A program made the position numbers and the translations under genes. This document shows positions 1 through 19,490 of a stretch of DNA of 64,000 nucleotides, in pieces. The stretch spans positions 434,001-498,000 of the forward strand of contig CAWUHX010000124.1 of assembly GCA_963922205.1 (NCBI GenBank), read 5' to 3'. Source of the stretch: Romanomermis culicivorax (lineage: Eukaryota > Nematoda > Enoplea > Mermithida > Mermithidae). Position 1 is the stretch's first letter. Every line of letters begins with the position of its first letter. The notes under the pieces are model-generated. The model was not told the origin of the DNA. It was given only the letters and a program-made list of their open reading frames with translations, and did no database searches.

Positions 1-164
1 TCAGTTAGAAATTGACTGAGACAGAGAAAGAATTCGGTGACACTTCTTTGAAACAAGTAGCACCGCTTAACGGCACTCGTAAGTCACTGTATATTCTCGT
101 GTCTTCAGTGTACGTAACTGAATCAGCTATAGATATACATAATTCCTAATCTCTCACCCTCCAG
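1..164 (+). other. partial intron of gamma-tubulin
   Basis: No coding frame resembling tubulin is seen here. The stretch ends in a pyrimidine-rich tract and AG at 163-164, directly before the first recognisable gamma-tubulin exon, so it is read as the 3' part of an intron whose donor lies outside the window. Confidence 0.75.
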
Positions 165-1685
<1,521 letters not shown>

Positions 1686-1879
1686 AAAGGATCTCCACAT
1701 TTCTTTAACGATTCGAATATTTTCGGTGCTTTTTTTCTGTACATATGTAAATTTCCATTCGCAGAAGTGTCTTAAATATAAATACGATAATTATGATCAT
1801 TTAAGAGTTTTGAAATTTGAAATTATGAACGATCAGAATGAGTCTTCAATGGAAATAGTATTGTTCTCAACTGCTCCTC

Positions 1880-1885
1880 AATAAA
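1880..1885 (+). terminator. polyadenylation signal, gamma-tubulin
   Basis: AATAAA about 195 nt after the gamma-tubulin stop. The nearest opposing signal, for ENOPH1, is at 2045-2050, so the two convergent genes appear not to overlap at their 3' ends. Confidence 0.5.
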
Positions 1886-2044
1886 CTTCCTTCTTGTACC
1901 GTCCGATTTCCTGTTCATAAACGTTACATGGTCAGCATGATTCCACACAAAAAATTTCATATTTAAGCTTACACCCTAGCTCCGCTCTGCTTGCCATTTT
2001 TCAATTGGAAACGAACAGACAAGAAAATGCCGATACGAAAGTAC

Positions 2045-2050
2045 TTTATT
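2045..2050 (-). terminator. polyadenylation signal, ENOPH1
   Basis: AATAAA on the minus strand (TTTATT on plus), 75 nt after the ENOPH1 stop codon. Confidence 0.55.
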
Positions 2051-2124
2051 GAGGAAAAATGTAGTCAGATTTGTATAAATGAACGAAATATTTAACCGAA
2101 GTTACAAGCAAAAATTAATAAACA

Positions 2125-8359
<6,235 letters not shown>

Positions 8360-9533
8360 GTCGAAGAAAACTAAAAAATATGGGTGAATAGATCAATCGG
8401 AGTACAAATCGCAATTATTTCCACAATATCAATCCAAATCTGATAAATTGTTCGTGAATTCTAGGATGATGTATTTACGAAATTATCGATTGCTCATAAA
8501 AATTCAATGCGTACAACAATTTATTACAAACATGCCCCCGATTTACATATTATACACAGTTGCACGACAATCAGATTATAGCGGTAGTTCTTTAAGATCA
8601 AGAAAGTACTTTGAAAAGTAAAGACAAAAATTCGTAAATGACGATAAATCATACGTGCAAGTTATAACAAAAACATAGGATGTAGACCTGACATGAGCAA
8701 TCACAATAAATTGGAAAATTCGTTCTAGCCCATGCAAGATCTATTCTCCTTTATATACGATTAGGATTTTTCACAAACATTATTTGGTTTGAACAAAATA
8801 ACATAGCGCGAAAAACTACGCAACCATCGCGTGAAAATATTTGGATGAAACTCTAGATAAAGGCCACAACAGAACGACAGAAGTAATAGAACTCTCCAAA
8901 TGAAAAAATTGCCACCTTTGTAGGCGACTAGAAGAGAAAATTGCAGTCAAGTATTCTGTGATTGAGAAATCGCTGTTATCGAATCAATTATTTGGAAAAG
9001 CATGTACTCACAAAGTAAAATGTGCCACTAAATGTGTTTGTTACCTGTTTCAAGTTTTCAGAAAGTAAAACTAACAAGAAATGTTCAAACGTATCCAAAT
9101 CATGCTGGCAGTCAAAACGGCACCAAAAACTTGCAGTGGGAAACGAAATCTTGCTAGGACGAAGACGACGAATATTTCAATCAGCATTAGCTCAAGTTAT
9201 GTGCTGAGAATAACCCCCGCACAGCATGTTGATCTTGACTCAAAAACGTCAATGTCAAAAGACAGATCTTCTTCAAGTCTGTAACAATTCGACGTTTAGT
9301 TCTTCGAATGAAATTTCGAAACCGCGGGTTTCACTGCGATCTGCATGATGTCACTACCACACTTGTCCAAAAAATCATTTTATAACAATTGATGAGAAAA
9401 ATCTTTCAAAAAACAAAGTATTTGAAGAGAAGACCTTGTCTTCAGATTTGTTCAAAATAATATAGGAGGGAAATACACATGATTTTACCAAATATCGATC
9501 ATTCACACACTAAAAATAATGATTCCATCGGTC
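8360..9533. other. intergenic, between ENOPH1 start and RRM gene stop
   Basis: Both flanking genes read on the minus strand, so the ENOPH1 promoter and any 5' leader exon should lie here. I see no coding frame with family resemblance and no clear TATA element. Confidence 0.45.
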
Positions 9534-12500
9534 TCAAAAACGACTTCGACGTTCTCTGGACGTTTGTCCTTGAGACGGCGTCAAATTGAACGCGTGTGTC
9601 ATATAGTCGACCGATGACGCGGCGTTCAACATGGTCGGCAAAGAAGCGGGTGCAACCGTCGGCGCTGGCGGCGGTAACGACCCAAATTCTACCGAGAAGA
9701 AAATTTCTTCGATCTTTAATTTGACGTACGCCTGTTGTTTTTCGTCAAATTTTTCTAAACGGCTGGCGATCACTTGTCCGTAAGCTGAATTGACGCTCGA
9801 CACCTGAGTGGAAGAATAAGAAATTAAAAAAAACAAAAAAAATTAAAAAAGCAGATCTATAAGATCGACTCGGGGGCTGAAAAAAAGAATATAACGGAAA
9901 ATATAAATACTACGCTAGAAATGCAACAAAACATTTCTGTGAGTATAAGTTATTAGTTCAGTTAAATTGGAGATGAACAATTTTGCTAGAAATTTGAAAA
10001 CTAGATAAAAATTGGCATCAAAGGACAACCTTGATGATTATTTTCTTCTCTAATGACTTGAACAGAACTGAGATCTCTACGTCTTTAGATAAAATGTTAA
10101 AACAGCCACACCTTATTTGTTCAGTCGTTTTTCGTATAAATGTTTACAGACGCTTTAGTAAACCATTTTCGAGCTCGTTCGGACATTCTGATGTTTTCCA
10201 AGCAACTGAATCATCAAAATGAGGAAAAATTGACATTTTCCAGCTTGAGGTCAAAAAAAAACCGAAAAACTCGATCATTGACCTTTCTGTGATAACAAGT
10301 AAAGAGCTATGATGCGAATTGATCCTTCATTTCTGGGTTTTCACATTCTGAAACGCTATCAATTGAATCTTTCAAACACATTTACAAAAACACAAAGGTT
10401 CAATCTTTTCTGTTCAGTGTTTTCATCATTTCATAAATTGAAATAAATAACGTTCTTTCATGAGTTCAAAAAAACTACGGTTGGAAGGAAAAAATTTCTG
10501 AAAACTACTTCAACGAAATATATAAACTCTGCTTAATACTATTGTTACGAATAATTGAAAAAACTTGACTGTTTCTGTATGCCCAAGAAAAAAATCAACG
10601 TTTATCAAAATTCAAAAAGTATCAGGAATTACTGTTTAGAAATAGAGACACTTCAGGTGGTGAAACTCAAAATTATCAAAGCTAACTTTTAAGTGAAATC
10701 AAACATGAAAACAGTTGCGCTTGGGATGGATAACTGAAAATAACGATTCTCGACCTTTAAAAATGCAAAAAAGGTTGCACCTAAAACTGAATAACTTCAA
10801 AATATTATAGAATCGAGCTTTTCATGTCAGAACCAATATGAAAAACTTTCTAAAGAAGTGCATGGCGCAAAATCAATTAATGAGCCATGCTAGGCAGTTA
10901 AGGCTTTCAGCGAACAATATCTCAGTCTCTGGATACAGCGCGCACATAGCCAAGAATCAGCATATCTGCCGATTCTGTTCCTCTATAAAATAGGTCCACG
11001 AATCTAGTTGCGATACAGTTCTGTCAAAACTGTAATCAAGCTTCGTTCGTTGTGTATGAGTGATGTCCTGAAGATAGAACCGCCTGACCTAAAATTGTAA
11101 ATGCACAAAGCTGATTATCAAATAATGTCATATGGTCAAAAGGTTCGCATACGGATTGATCAATAAGGTTCGATCAAATTTCGGCGTGATGTAACAAGCA
11201 ACATTCAATTTTTATAACAACCCGAATTCCTGAATTTACAGCGTGTAATACTAATGTATCGTAGAATCGTAATCGTCTCCAAATCAACGAATATTTGCGG
11301 CATTGAAGAACAAGCGTCCAAATGAGCAGCAGGGTATATTTTGCATAACAAACGGACCTAGAAATTTCGTAAAGAAATATCAATGATCGCCTTCTTCCAC
11401 AAATTCTCCAAAATATTACGAAAGCCGTATATACTACGAGAAATCCGCCAAGTTTTCATCGCGGAAAAAGACAATTTATACTGAGGATTGATCATTGCGA
11501 AAACTTCTGTAGGTATATAATGCATTCATCGATCACAAGTCGATTCGCCTCAAATAAGATGCTTGAAGGATTTCAGCAACGTTGTTACACGATTTGGAAA
11601 AATGATATATATTTGATCATCGTAATTTCTTGGCGTGTAATCCTCATGCGATGCAAAATTGAAGATTTTAAAGAGTACGAGCAAGTAAAGAACGATGAGC
11701 TACGAGTTTTTTAAGATATAAAAAGATATGTTCTGGAAGAGAAGTTAAAAATTGAACTAAAGCTCGTTTTCAATTTGGAAATTGGATAACTTTAAGGGCA
11801 TTTTCAACATTTCGTATGTTTCAAAATAGCAAGGATTCTGCAGATGTCTAAATCCTAAACCAGGATATTTGACGGAAAGCAGAAACTAAATCAATAAATC
11901 TAAAAATCTCATGGATATAAACTATGCTGCTCCGTTATGTGCTCGAAGTCTTAATATATTCATAATTGAACCATAAAGCGTTCGTTCGCAATTCATTTAT
12001 TCGATAAGACTATATATTTCCGGATTCACGCGCATTCCAGAACCACTCTAGGAATCTGCAGCTTCTGACTCTGTTCCTGCAACCCACTGATTCGTGTTGA
12101 AACCATCTTGGATTGTAGGATACCGGTTTTCTCCAATAATTAGACAACGAAAACCTTCTGTGGTAATCCGATAATTTCCTTGATTTATTCCAGTAATTTT
12201 CGAACACTAACTGCAAATGGTGTTTTTTCTATTCGAATGCATCGCCAATCGGTTTGCACACTGTAGAGCCAGGGAATAAAAGCAGAAAAATAAAATCGAA
12301 AATACATTATTGTCCAGTAGCTGGTAAGTCCGACGGAAATCCAAGGTATTATTCCATCCAGTGGCCACTGAACAAGTGAAAAAATTTCTTGAAATCCAAT
12401 GAGTATTCTACCCATCTTATCCACTATGTCCAGGCCCAAAAAAATCGACAGAAATCTCCAATGAAATAAATCGCCAGTAAAAAGTGACTTTCGTTTTACT

Positions 12501-15388
12501 TCCCAAATATTTAATTTCAGGCACGTCTTTGGATATTGACGTATTGGAATCTTTTTCGACATAATTTTTCTAGTTATCTTCGATTATTTCCGTGACAATT
12601 TTGACCAAACATTTTGCTTGAAGCTTAAATTTTTCGACCGAAGTATTTATCTTCCTACTGACCTCCGGCAGGGAGTCGGTCTTTCTAAGTAATCAAACCA
12701 AATGGATCGATTCGACTTGATCAGAAATCTGTATACTACTCAGTGGTCACGGAGATCATAGCTCTTCAATGCTGCCAATATTATTTCCGAAAATACAACT
12801 AATGTTGAATTAACGAATTAATCGCATAAAAGATCGAATAAAGAAATAATATGCTGGAATCGTAATCGGGAAAACAGCGAATCTTGCAAAATATAAAGAT
12901 TTACCCATGGAATAATCGGCGTTTTCGCCAATCAATTGACATTAATTTACCGAAAAATAACAAAAAAAGGATTCTCCAAATAGTAGTAAAGCAATCTGGT
13001 GCGAAATTCGAATTTTCATCCATGACACGATTTGATATTGACATACCGCAAATTTCTCCGTTCTATTCTTAACCCGATTGAGCGTTTACCAGATCAGCAT
13101 TGCGGATATCCTTGTAATATCATTTTCAACCGTAAGCGTTTATCCGATGGAAGCCGACGCTTTTGCGATTTTTACACGTGGATTAGGGTTTGTTTGAGTA
13201 TAATTATCAAACAACGATCTATGAGTTCATAGATTGTCTAATTTATCGAACTTGATAGAGTAGAAAATGCCTTACAGAAAAAATGAAATCAAAAAATGGA
13301 GTAAAGACGTCAAAACACGATAATAATGTTAAAAAATTAACTCAATCATTATGTTTCCTAAAATCAAACGACAAATGAAAGAAGAAATAAAATGCATTGA
13401 AATATCTTCTTCAAGCTCATAAGAATGATCCACCACCTATGCATGCAAATGGATTCTCAATAAGATTAGATCAAGAACTTGTTGCTATAGCTTATAGGAT
13501 AAAAATAAAGATGAAATAGAGTTGAAAAACTGAGTAAAAAGGGAGAACAAAACAAAAATTGGTCGATTAGATCTCAGGACATCAAATAGTGAACAAATTT
13601 GGGAAATAAAACTAAAGGAAACGTACGGTAACAAATCTTCAAATATATTTCTGGAAAATCAGGAATAGAAAGCAGACGAACTCGTTTCCTCTAACCGCAA
13701 TGACATCGGAGTCAGAGTCTCCAAATTATACTGAAATAAGCATGCAAATAGTCACCTCCGCGGTATTTTTCATTTTCGATTCTTGAATTTTCGACGCCGA
13801 CTTTGTAATTTTTGGCGGAGAACTTTCTTTACCATTATACTTCTTTTGCTCGTCCGACGCCTCGGATCTCGGGCGTTTGTTCTTCATTTCGGCGTTACGC
13901 TTTTCGTTCCTATCTTCTGACGCTTCTCTATTCCGTTTATTCGATTCCGACGATCTGTTTATTTTATCTTGGTTTTCGCGAGAGGGAATTTTCTTATCGG
14001 CGACTTTTTTGGAATTATCGGTCGATTTACGATCCATATGTGACGATTTCCTGTTCGATTTACGTTCCGAAGATTTATGATCATGCTTCGAGTCAAATTT
14101 GTTCGTTTTCTGACTGGAATTTTTGTCTTCGCGGGTTGAAGAGCGAGTATTCTAAAATTTGGTATTTGAGGAGCAGGTATTTCTTAGTCGCATGATAATG
14201 CGATCTACGACGTCAAGCTATGGAGGCTTTTCTCCGTTTATCGACGGTTCGACTCGAGTCAAAAGAAATAATCATCAACTGAATATATAAAAATACTAGA
14301 AAACTACGTCTCCGTTAAACTTTGAAGGTTTTTTATTAAACTTTGAAAAATTTACAAGTACAGTGTTTCCAGATCAGATAAAGACTTATCAGATCTGAAA
14401 CGACTGTACTTAAAAATTTCCTAGACTCTTTCGCCTTGCTAAAATTCTATTTTTGAGAACTTGCAAAATTTTGAACTACGATCCAGCCAAGAGGAATTGT
14501 TTCCGAAAATCGGTGCAATTATTGTTCCCGGAACACAGTTCAGAAATGCTCCATAGCTGACATTCGTCTTAGAGTGAAACCTTCGAATTCGTTCTATCTT
14601 GTCGACGACCATCTCGTTCGTTTCTCGAATGCTCTGGCGACGAAATCGGCACAAAAACTGGCAGCGGCAATTCGTCCATCAAGTGCGGTCGCCTAGGCGG
14701 TGGTAAAGATAAATTCGGCATTTCGAAATTACCCAACGTTCCAAACGATGGTCCGCTCATCGGGAAACCGCCTGTGTTTTCGTTCCGTCGATTTTGTAAA
14801 GCCAAAGAACTAAAATTTCAACTCTTCGATCTATTCTTCGTACATTGTTTCAAATTTACGCAACTCTCATATGGATGATAAGAAATAGAAGAAGATAAAA
14901 AATGGAAGTATCTTACTTTCTCAAAAGCGCGTCATTAGAGGGTCCAAAATCGCCGGCAAAAAGCCGATTTTCGGTATCATGGTTCGGTGAACTTAACTGA
15001 CGTACTTGAATAGGCGATTGGAAAAATTTCTCGCCGTGGCACGCCTTAACGGCTTGGAATGCACAATCAGGATTCAAAAATGTCTAAAAAATACTAATTA
15101 ATTTATCATAAAATACAAGCGTATTTGCTTAAACCGGTATTCAGCCAGAACCCATATAAAATTTGTTTTGGCACTTACAATAAATGCGTAATCTCCATCA
15201 ATATCGATTTTCTCAATGCTACGACAATTTTTAGAGCGTAAAAAGCCCTGGATATTCGTAATGGACACGTTGCGATTTAAAAAAGGTCCCATGCTTATTA
15301 TATTGCTCCCTGCTGATGGGCCGAAGGGCGAAGAAAGGCGTCTCGAATCGGCCGCACGCGACATTCGATGATTTTCGTAGAACGACAT
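9534..15388 (-). CDS. RRM protein with basic Lys/Ser-rich linker and BESS-like C-terminal motif (paralogue A)
   Basis: Not assigned to a named gene; a predicted RNA-binding or nuclear regulatory protein. Exons in transcription order: 15388-15179, 15083-14917, 14809-14581, 14151-13756, 9803-9534 (TGA 9534-9536); GT-AG at every junction, phases fit, 423 residues. Residues about 39-105 form an RRM: RNP2-like NVSITNIQGF, RNP1-like GDYAFI joined by a phase-0 intron to TFLNPDCAFQAV, then IQVRQL. Residues about 204-335 are a hydrophilic Lys/Arg/Ser/Asn-rich stretch (NKRNREASEDRNEKR), probably disordered and nuclear. Residues about 340-375 hold an amphipathic motif (YGQVIASRLEKFDEKQQA, then KIEEIFFSVEFG) that resembles the BESS dimerisation motif but is not certain. 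The start ATG lies 10 nt after a possible CAG acceptor. The last intron is 3952 bp. The gene at 44073-51387 is its paralogue. Confidence 0.8.
9804..13755. other. last intron of RRM gene A
   Basis: A 3.95-kb AT-rich intron. A stretch around 10130-10250 resembles the interior of the elements at 31225-32306 and 33188-34474 (shared text around ACATTCTGATGTTTT and TTCCAGCTTGAGG), so at least part of it is an old transposon copy. An ORF of 125 codons lies at 12185-12562. Confidence 0.5.
12185..12562 (-). CDS. unassigned intronic ORF, 125 codons
   Basis: Begins with ATG (MSKKIPIRQYPKTCLK) and contains several aromatic and hydrophobic stretches (FHWRFLSIFLGLDI, IPWISVGLTSYWTIMYF) that could cross a membrane. 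It lies inside an intron of RRM gene A on the same strand. A second minus frame continues to 12010 with many Trp/Arg, but I see no convincing splice or frameshift joining them. No family recognised; it may be a chance ORF or a relic of a membrane protein. Confidence 0.2.
   Translation of the reverse strand: MSKKIPIRQYPKTCLKLNIWEVKRKSLFTGDLFHWRFLSIFLGLDIVDKMGRILIGFQEIFSLVQWPLDGIIPWISVGLTSYWTIMYFRFYFSAFIPWLYSVQTDWRCIRIEKTPFAVSVRKLLE
14347..14419. other. near-perfect hairpin in an intron of RRM gene A
   Basis: Arms AAGTACAGTGTTTCCAGATC (from 14356) and the inverted copy ending GACTGTACTT at 14411 pair almost completely around a 4-nt AGAC loop near 14382; AAATTT on both sides lengthens the stem. 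It sits within intron 14152-14580. Length and shape are like a microRNA precursor, but it could be a small inverted-repeat transposon. Confidence 0.5.
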
Positions 15389-15984
15389 GTACTCAGAGCT
15401 GAACAGTACGGCATGCATATATGCAATTGAATTATCATCAAGAAAATGGAATATCAATATACACCAATCAGGATGAAGATGTTGTTTGTTTTCTTATGGT
15501 TTGATCCTGGCGACTATCTCTGACATCCAGCAGACTTGATCACCCTCAGATATCAAAGTTAAGCAGACTTCAGGAATTTTTTGTGCACGGATGTTCGCGC
15601 TAGTTAGCACGGTTGACCAAGAAATTAAGCCATAGGCGCAAGCTGTCGTAAAAAAGCATCGTACAAAACGCTGAGAAATGCCGGAGAACAAATTGTTTGA
15701 TTAATCAGAGTTTTTCTTGTCAACAATGCTGCTGATGCGATATATTCGGCACGGCTTTATTTGAGAGGACCGTTTTTTTTATATTTTTCCAGAGAAGTTT
15801 AGAATGTGGTCGCCGATGCTTTTTTCTATGCATTTTATGAGCATACCCAAATATTCTGGTGTTTCCGTAGTCAGTAACCATAAAAATGAGGAAAAATGGA
15901 GAAAATTCTAGACAGATCAATCACATTGTGCTGATGAACGACACAATTGGAGTTCTACAACAGTTGAACGCATATTAATAATAG
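15389..15984. other. upstream of RRM gene A; possible 5S-rRNA-like fragment at 15505-15560
   Basis: No gene seen. Around 15513-15560 on the plus strand the text GCGACTATCTCTGACATCC ... GATCACCCTCAGATATC ... AAAGTTAAGCAG recalls the order of conserved blocks in eukaryotic 5S rRNA (the AAGTTAAGCA box in particular). The rest does not match well, so at most this is a decayed 5S-derived sequence. Confidence 0.25.
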
Positions 15985-16361
15985 CCAGAGGTCTCCAAGG
16001 TCAGATTTTTAAGATAGGGGTAAAGTTGAAAATTTGGTCCGGTAGTGGAGCAATATGTCCACTCATAACGTCATTTTGTCTCTGAATTAGGCAACCAGTG
16101 ATCAATTTTTAGGACTTTAGGTAGGGGTAATACCACCCTCATACCCCTCCCTATGGGGTAGTCTGTAATAGACCATAGGTCCCCAAGGTCAGATTTTCCA
16201 GGTAGGGGTAAAGTTGAAAATTTGCAAAGATAATGTAGCTAAATGTCCACTAAACACTCCATTTTGCCCCAAAATTAGGCACCCAGTGATCAATTTTTAG
16301 CACTGTAGGTAGGGGTTATACCCCCCTCATACCCCTATTATGGTGTTGTCTGATAATAGCT
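15985..16361. repeat. tandem pair of a ~185-bp repeat
   Basis: Unit A 15985-16176 and unit B 16177-16361 align along their length: both start GGTC(T/C)CCAAGGTCAGATTTT, share GTAAAGTTGAAAATTTG, ATGTCCACT, CAGTGATCAATTTTTAG and end in a CATACCCCT...TGG block. The same opening block occurs at the ends of the foldback at 5231-7832. Confidence 0.75.
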
Positions 16362-16556
16362 TTGTAATAAATTTAGCTATACTACTGACATTTCTGTGAT
16401 TCTGATTACACTTATAAAACGATGGAAAATGAATCTCTGCAAGATTGAAAAATAAATTAAAATCAAACTAATGGATTTTAGTTTGTTTCTCACTAAGCAC
16501 CGGGAAAACTTCAGAATTTCGATATTCTAAAACGCTAGAAAATGAGTACTCGCAAC
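16362..16556. other. no gene seen
   Basis: AT-rich. Together with 16841-16930 it probably belongs to one LINE fragment split by the insertion at 16557-16820. Confidence 0.3.
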
Positions 16557-16820
16557 CAGACATGCACGGCAAGAATTTTCCAGGGAGGAGGGTCCATGGA
16601 TCTTTTTCCCAGGGGAGTAGGGGGGGGGTGGGTGAGCAAAAAAACAAAAAAGTTCTAAAAGCCTGTTTTTCATACAAAATATGCACAAAAATCATGAAAA
16701 AACTGTCTCGAAAAAAGTTCAGGGGGAGGTGTTTTGACGATTTTTTTGGCCAGGGGGGGTGGCCAGGGTCTCAGGTATGGGGTTTACCCCCCCCCCCCAC
16801 TCCCCCTATGTGCATGTATG
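16557..16820. mobile_element. non-autonomous DNA transposon, family 2 (TIR CA-ACATGCAC, 8-bp TSD)
   Basis: Ends CAGACATGCAC and GTGCATGTATG are inverted repeats, and CTCGCAAC occurs exactly at both flanks (16549-16556 and 16821-16828), an 8-bp target-site duplication. The body has purine G tracts, CTCAGGTATGGGG and runs of C. Related copies are at 22959-23202 and 29408-29828, with a damaged one at about 18930-19950. Confidence 0.85.
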
Positions 16821-16840
16821 CTCGCAACAATTATTCCTGA

Positions 16841-17307
16841 ATAGAAGCTCTAAATTTACAATCTAGAACGATGTCTTCATCGCTTTTCATCGAAGAAGTA
16901 CACGTTTAGATCATCTGAAAAAACAAAATTGAGGAGATTAATGAAAAATGTCAATTTTCGCCGAAATACAGATCTAAGAAAAATTAAAGGAATTGATTAA
17001 AATTCCTGGCTCAAAGGGCTGTAGTCTTGTGCGCTATTCAATATCCAACTCAAGCCTTTTGATATATATTCTTCTAGTTATTTTTCGTAATATTTTTCCT
17101 GACGAATAAAATTGTTATTATTATTAAACGATTACAAAATTAGAAGAAGTAATACGGTTGACAAAATTTAAGATTTTGACCAGTGCACCACCCCATCTGA
17201 GGAAAAAAAGATGTTTGAGAGTGATGCAAGTCTAATAAACTAAAATTTATAGATATCGAGCTGCCGATGTTGAACTCGAAATAAACAGTCAATTAACAGT
17301 TTCTTTA
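16841..17307 (-). mobile_element. LINE reverse-transcriptase scrap, then AT-rich sequence
   Basis: On the minus strand near 16890-16915 the frame reads FSDDLNV, matching the FADD catalytic box of the LINE at 23228-23243 in the same local context. Too short to classify. 16930-17307 shows nothing else. Confidence 0.35.
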
Positions 17308-17315
17308 ATAATTTA

Positions 17316-18813
17316 TACGGATGGGCCGGATCGACTTTTTTGGCGACAGCGGATCCGGATCTTAAAAAATTTGGTTCAGCGGATTCGAATCCAAAAAAAT
17401 TTGTTTTAGCGGATCCGGATCTTTCAATAAGTATATATGTACTATGTCCAATTTGTCTAAAATCGAGTTGTATTAATTTATATTCATTGGTGTCAATAGA
17501 TTAATAGATCATTAATGATTGAGGTGTTCGTTTATTGAAACAGTTCACATTTACTAATTAGTAATTTTCATTCATTAAATTGTATTGTCTAGATTAATAT
17601 TGGTTTCATTAGAAAAGAAATGAATAAAAATGGAAACTTTTTCAGAAATTATGTGTTTAAGTTCTTCTTTCACTAGCAGAGAGTGGGACTACTTCACAGT
17701 GTCCCCAGATGATGAAGAAAAGGCAAAGTACAATAAATGCAGAACACAGTTATGAAGAAAAGGTTGTGGTACTGGATGTCAGAGAAAAGATTTGGAGAGG
17801 AAACATATGGCAATATATAAGCAGTTTGCGGCTAAATAAAAAGAAGATAACAAAAATAGAAGTAATTATGGAACAAATCGCTACTAGTGTAGTTTGTGTT
17901 AAAGAATTAATTTTTGTGTTTTCTTTGAAGATGGCCAAAACATGAACCTAGCAACTCAAAAACCAAATCAGAGCATGAACTCAAATCTCAAACGTCTCTG
18001 GACAATTGCTTCATGGAGAAAGTAAACTTAAATTAGCACCAGCGAAAAGTGTCCCCTGTGAACAGCTATTCGGTTGTACTGGTCAAGTTTATGATACTAT
18101 CAAAAATCGTTTGATGGGTGATACTGTTGAAAAATTACTGTTTCTCAAGTATAATTTTGCTACCATTGCAGTGTCTTGTTTTGTATAAGCCACTTTGTAC
18201 CTGTACAAAGATCGGCCAAAAAGTCTTTGTACGAAGAAAATTTTTTTGTAGACTGAAAGAAAAGACTGTTATGTATTTTTGCACAAAGTTTCTTCCTAAT
18301 AGCACTTGAGTTCCCGCCCTTCATAATCATCTTACAAATTCAGAAAATACACTCATAAGTTTCATAAATCTGAAAAGCTTCAAGTTAAACATGAAATTTC
18401 TGAAAATTAGTTCCATGATGCTTCTCAATTCAAACTCAGCTTCATGTTTAAAATAACAGTTGCAGAAAAGTTGGAAAAATTGATTTTGACGTTCTGAAAT
18501 AGACTAAAATTCGCCTTTTTCATACAGGAGAACCAACATTAACCGGAAATTTTTTCTCCAGAAAGCACAATTTGTAGAAAAATAGTATTGCAGAGAATTA
18601 TAAACCCGGCGCGAAGCGTCGGAAAATTTTTGGTGTTTTCTAATACTGCAAAATTTTATGTGAATAATATGACCGGATCTTAATCATTGACAACAGGGGA
18701 TCCCGATCTTAAAAAATTTGGATCAACGGATCCGGATCCAAAAAATCTGGTTTAGCGGACCCGGATCTTAAAATTTAGGCGGATATCCGCGATCCGGATC
18801 CGGCCCATCCCTA
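17316..18813 (+). mobile_element. degenerate hAT transposon with BED finger and hATC relics
   Basis: Terminal inverted repeats TACGGATGGGCCGGATC and (inverted) TAGGGATGGGCCGGATC, flanked by a perfect 8-bp duplication ATAATTTA (17308-17315, 18814-18821). Sub-terminal GGATCCGGATC motifs are repeated inside both ends. Coding relics on plus: a BED-type finger around 17675-17753 (EWDYFTVSPDDEEKAKYNKC, first Cys of the pair changed to Tyr) and a hAT C-terminal dimerisation relic around 18003-18186 (VPCEQLF...TIKNRLMGDTVEKLLFL). The catalytic middle is missing and stops interrupt the rest, so it is defective. Confidence 0.9.
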
Positions 18814-19048
18814 ATAATTTATCTTTCAGAACTTGATGATTAATGTTTATTAGTACGACTTAATCAGTAAAATAAATTTTGAAATTAAAAAAAATAAATA
18901 AATCGGTGTTTTTGAAGCACGGATTTTTGTGCCAAGGAAGTAAAACCTCCTACCTGAAACCCTGGACACACCTCTGGTGGGAAAAAACGGCAGACACCCA
19001 CCTGAACTTTTTTGACGAGTTTTTAATGATTTTCAAGCATACTCTGTA

Positions 19049-19463
19049 CATACATGTAACAGAGCCCTGAGGTCTGGGTGGGGGGGGGTTGGGCCACCTT
19101 TTTTGGGCCGAGGGTCAGTAATTCCCGAAATTTTGGGGGTAGGGGTCTCTGAAGGAAAAAAATTCGATTTTTTGATGAACAAAGTCCGAAAAATGGTTCA
19201 AAAATAGTAATTTTTGTCTAAAAAAGATGAAAAAATGTATTTATGGCACGAAGTGCGGAGAAAATTGATGTTTTTAACCATTTTTTGTTCAAAAATTGAC
19301 ATTTTTCAGTATTTTTCCGACCAAAAGTATGGGGGTCCCTAGGGCTACCATATGGCTAGCCAGGATTGGAAAATCCTGGAGGGCGGTCGCCCAATGGCTA
19401 GCCATACGGTCGACGATTTTGGGGGGGGGGTTTCCCATAGCACTCCCCCCAATTACATGTATG
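19049..19463. mobile_element. non-autonomous DNA transposon, family 4 (TIR CATACATGTAA, 8-bp TSD)
   Basis: Begins CATACATGTAAC and ends TTACATGTATG, with ACTCTGTA on both sides (19041-19048, 19464-19471). Contains long G runs. A ~20-bp block (GGCTAGCCAT around 19352 and 19399) is inverted within it. Ends resemble families 1 and 2. Confidence 0.85.
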
Positions 19464-19490
19464 ACTCTGTATGAAAAATATGCTCGTCGA

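Noticed and set aside
13812..14195. 127-codon plus-strand ORF
   Set aside because: Antisense shadow of the Lys/Ser-rich exon of RRM gene A.
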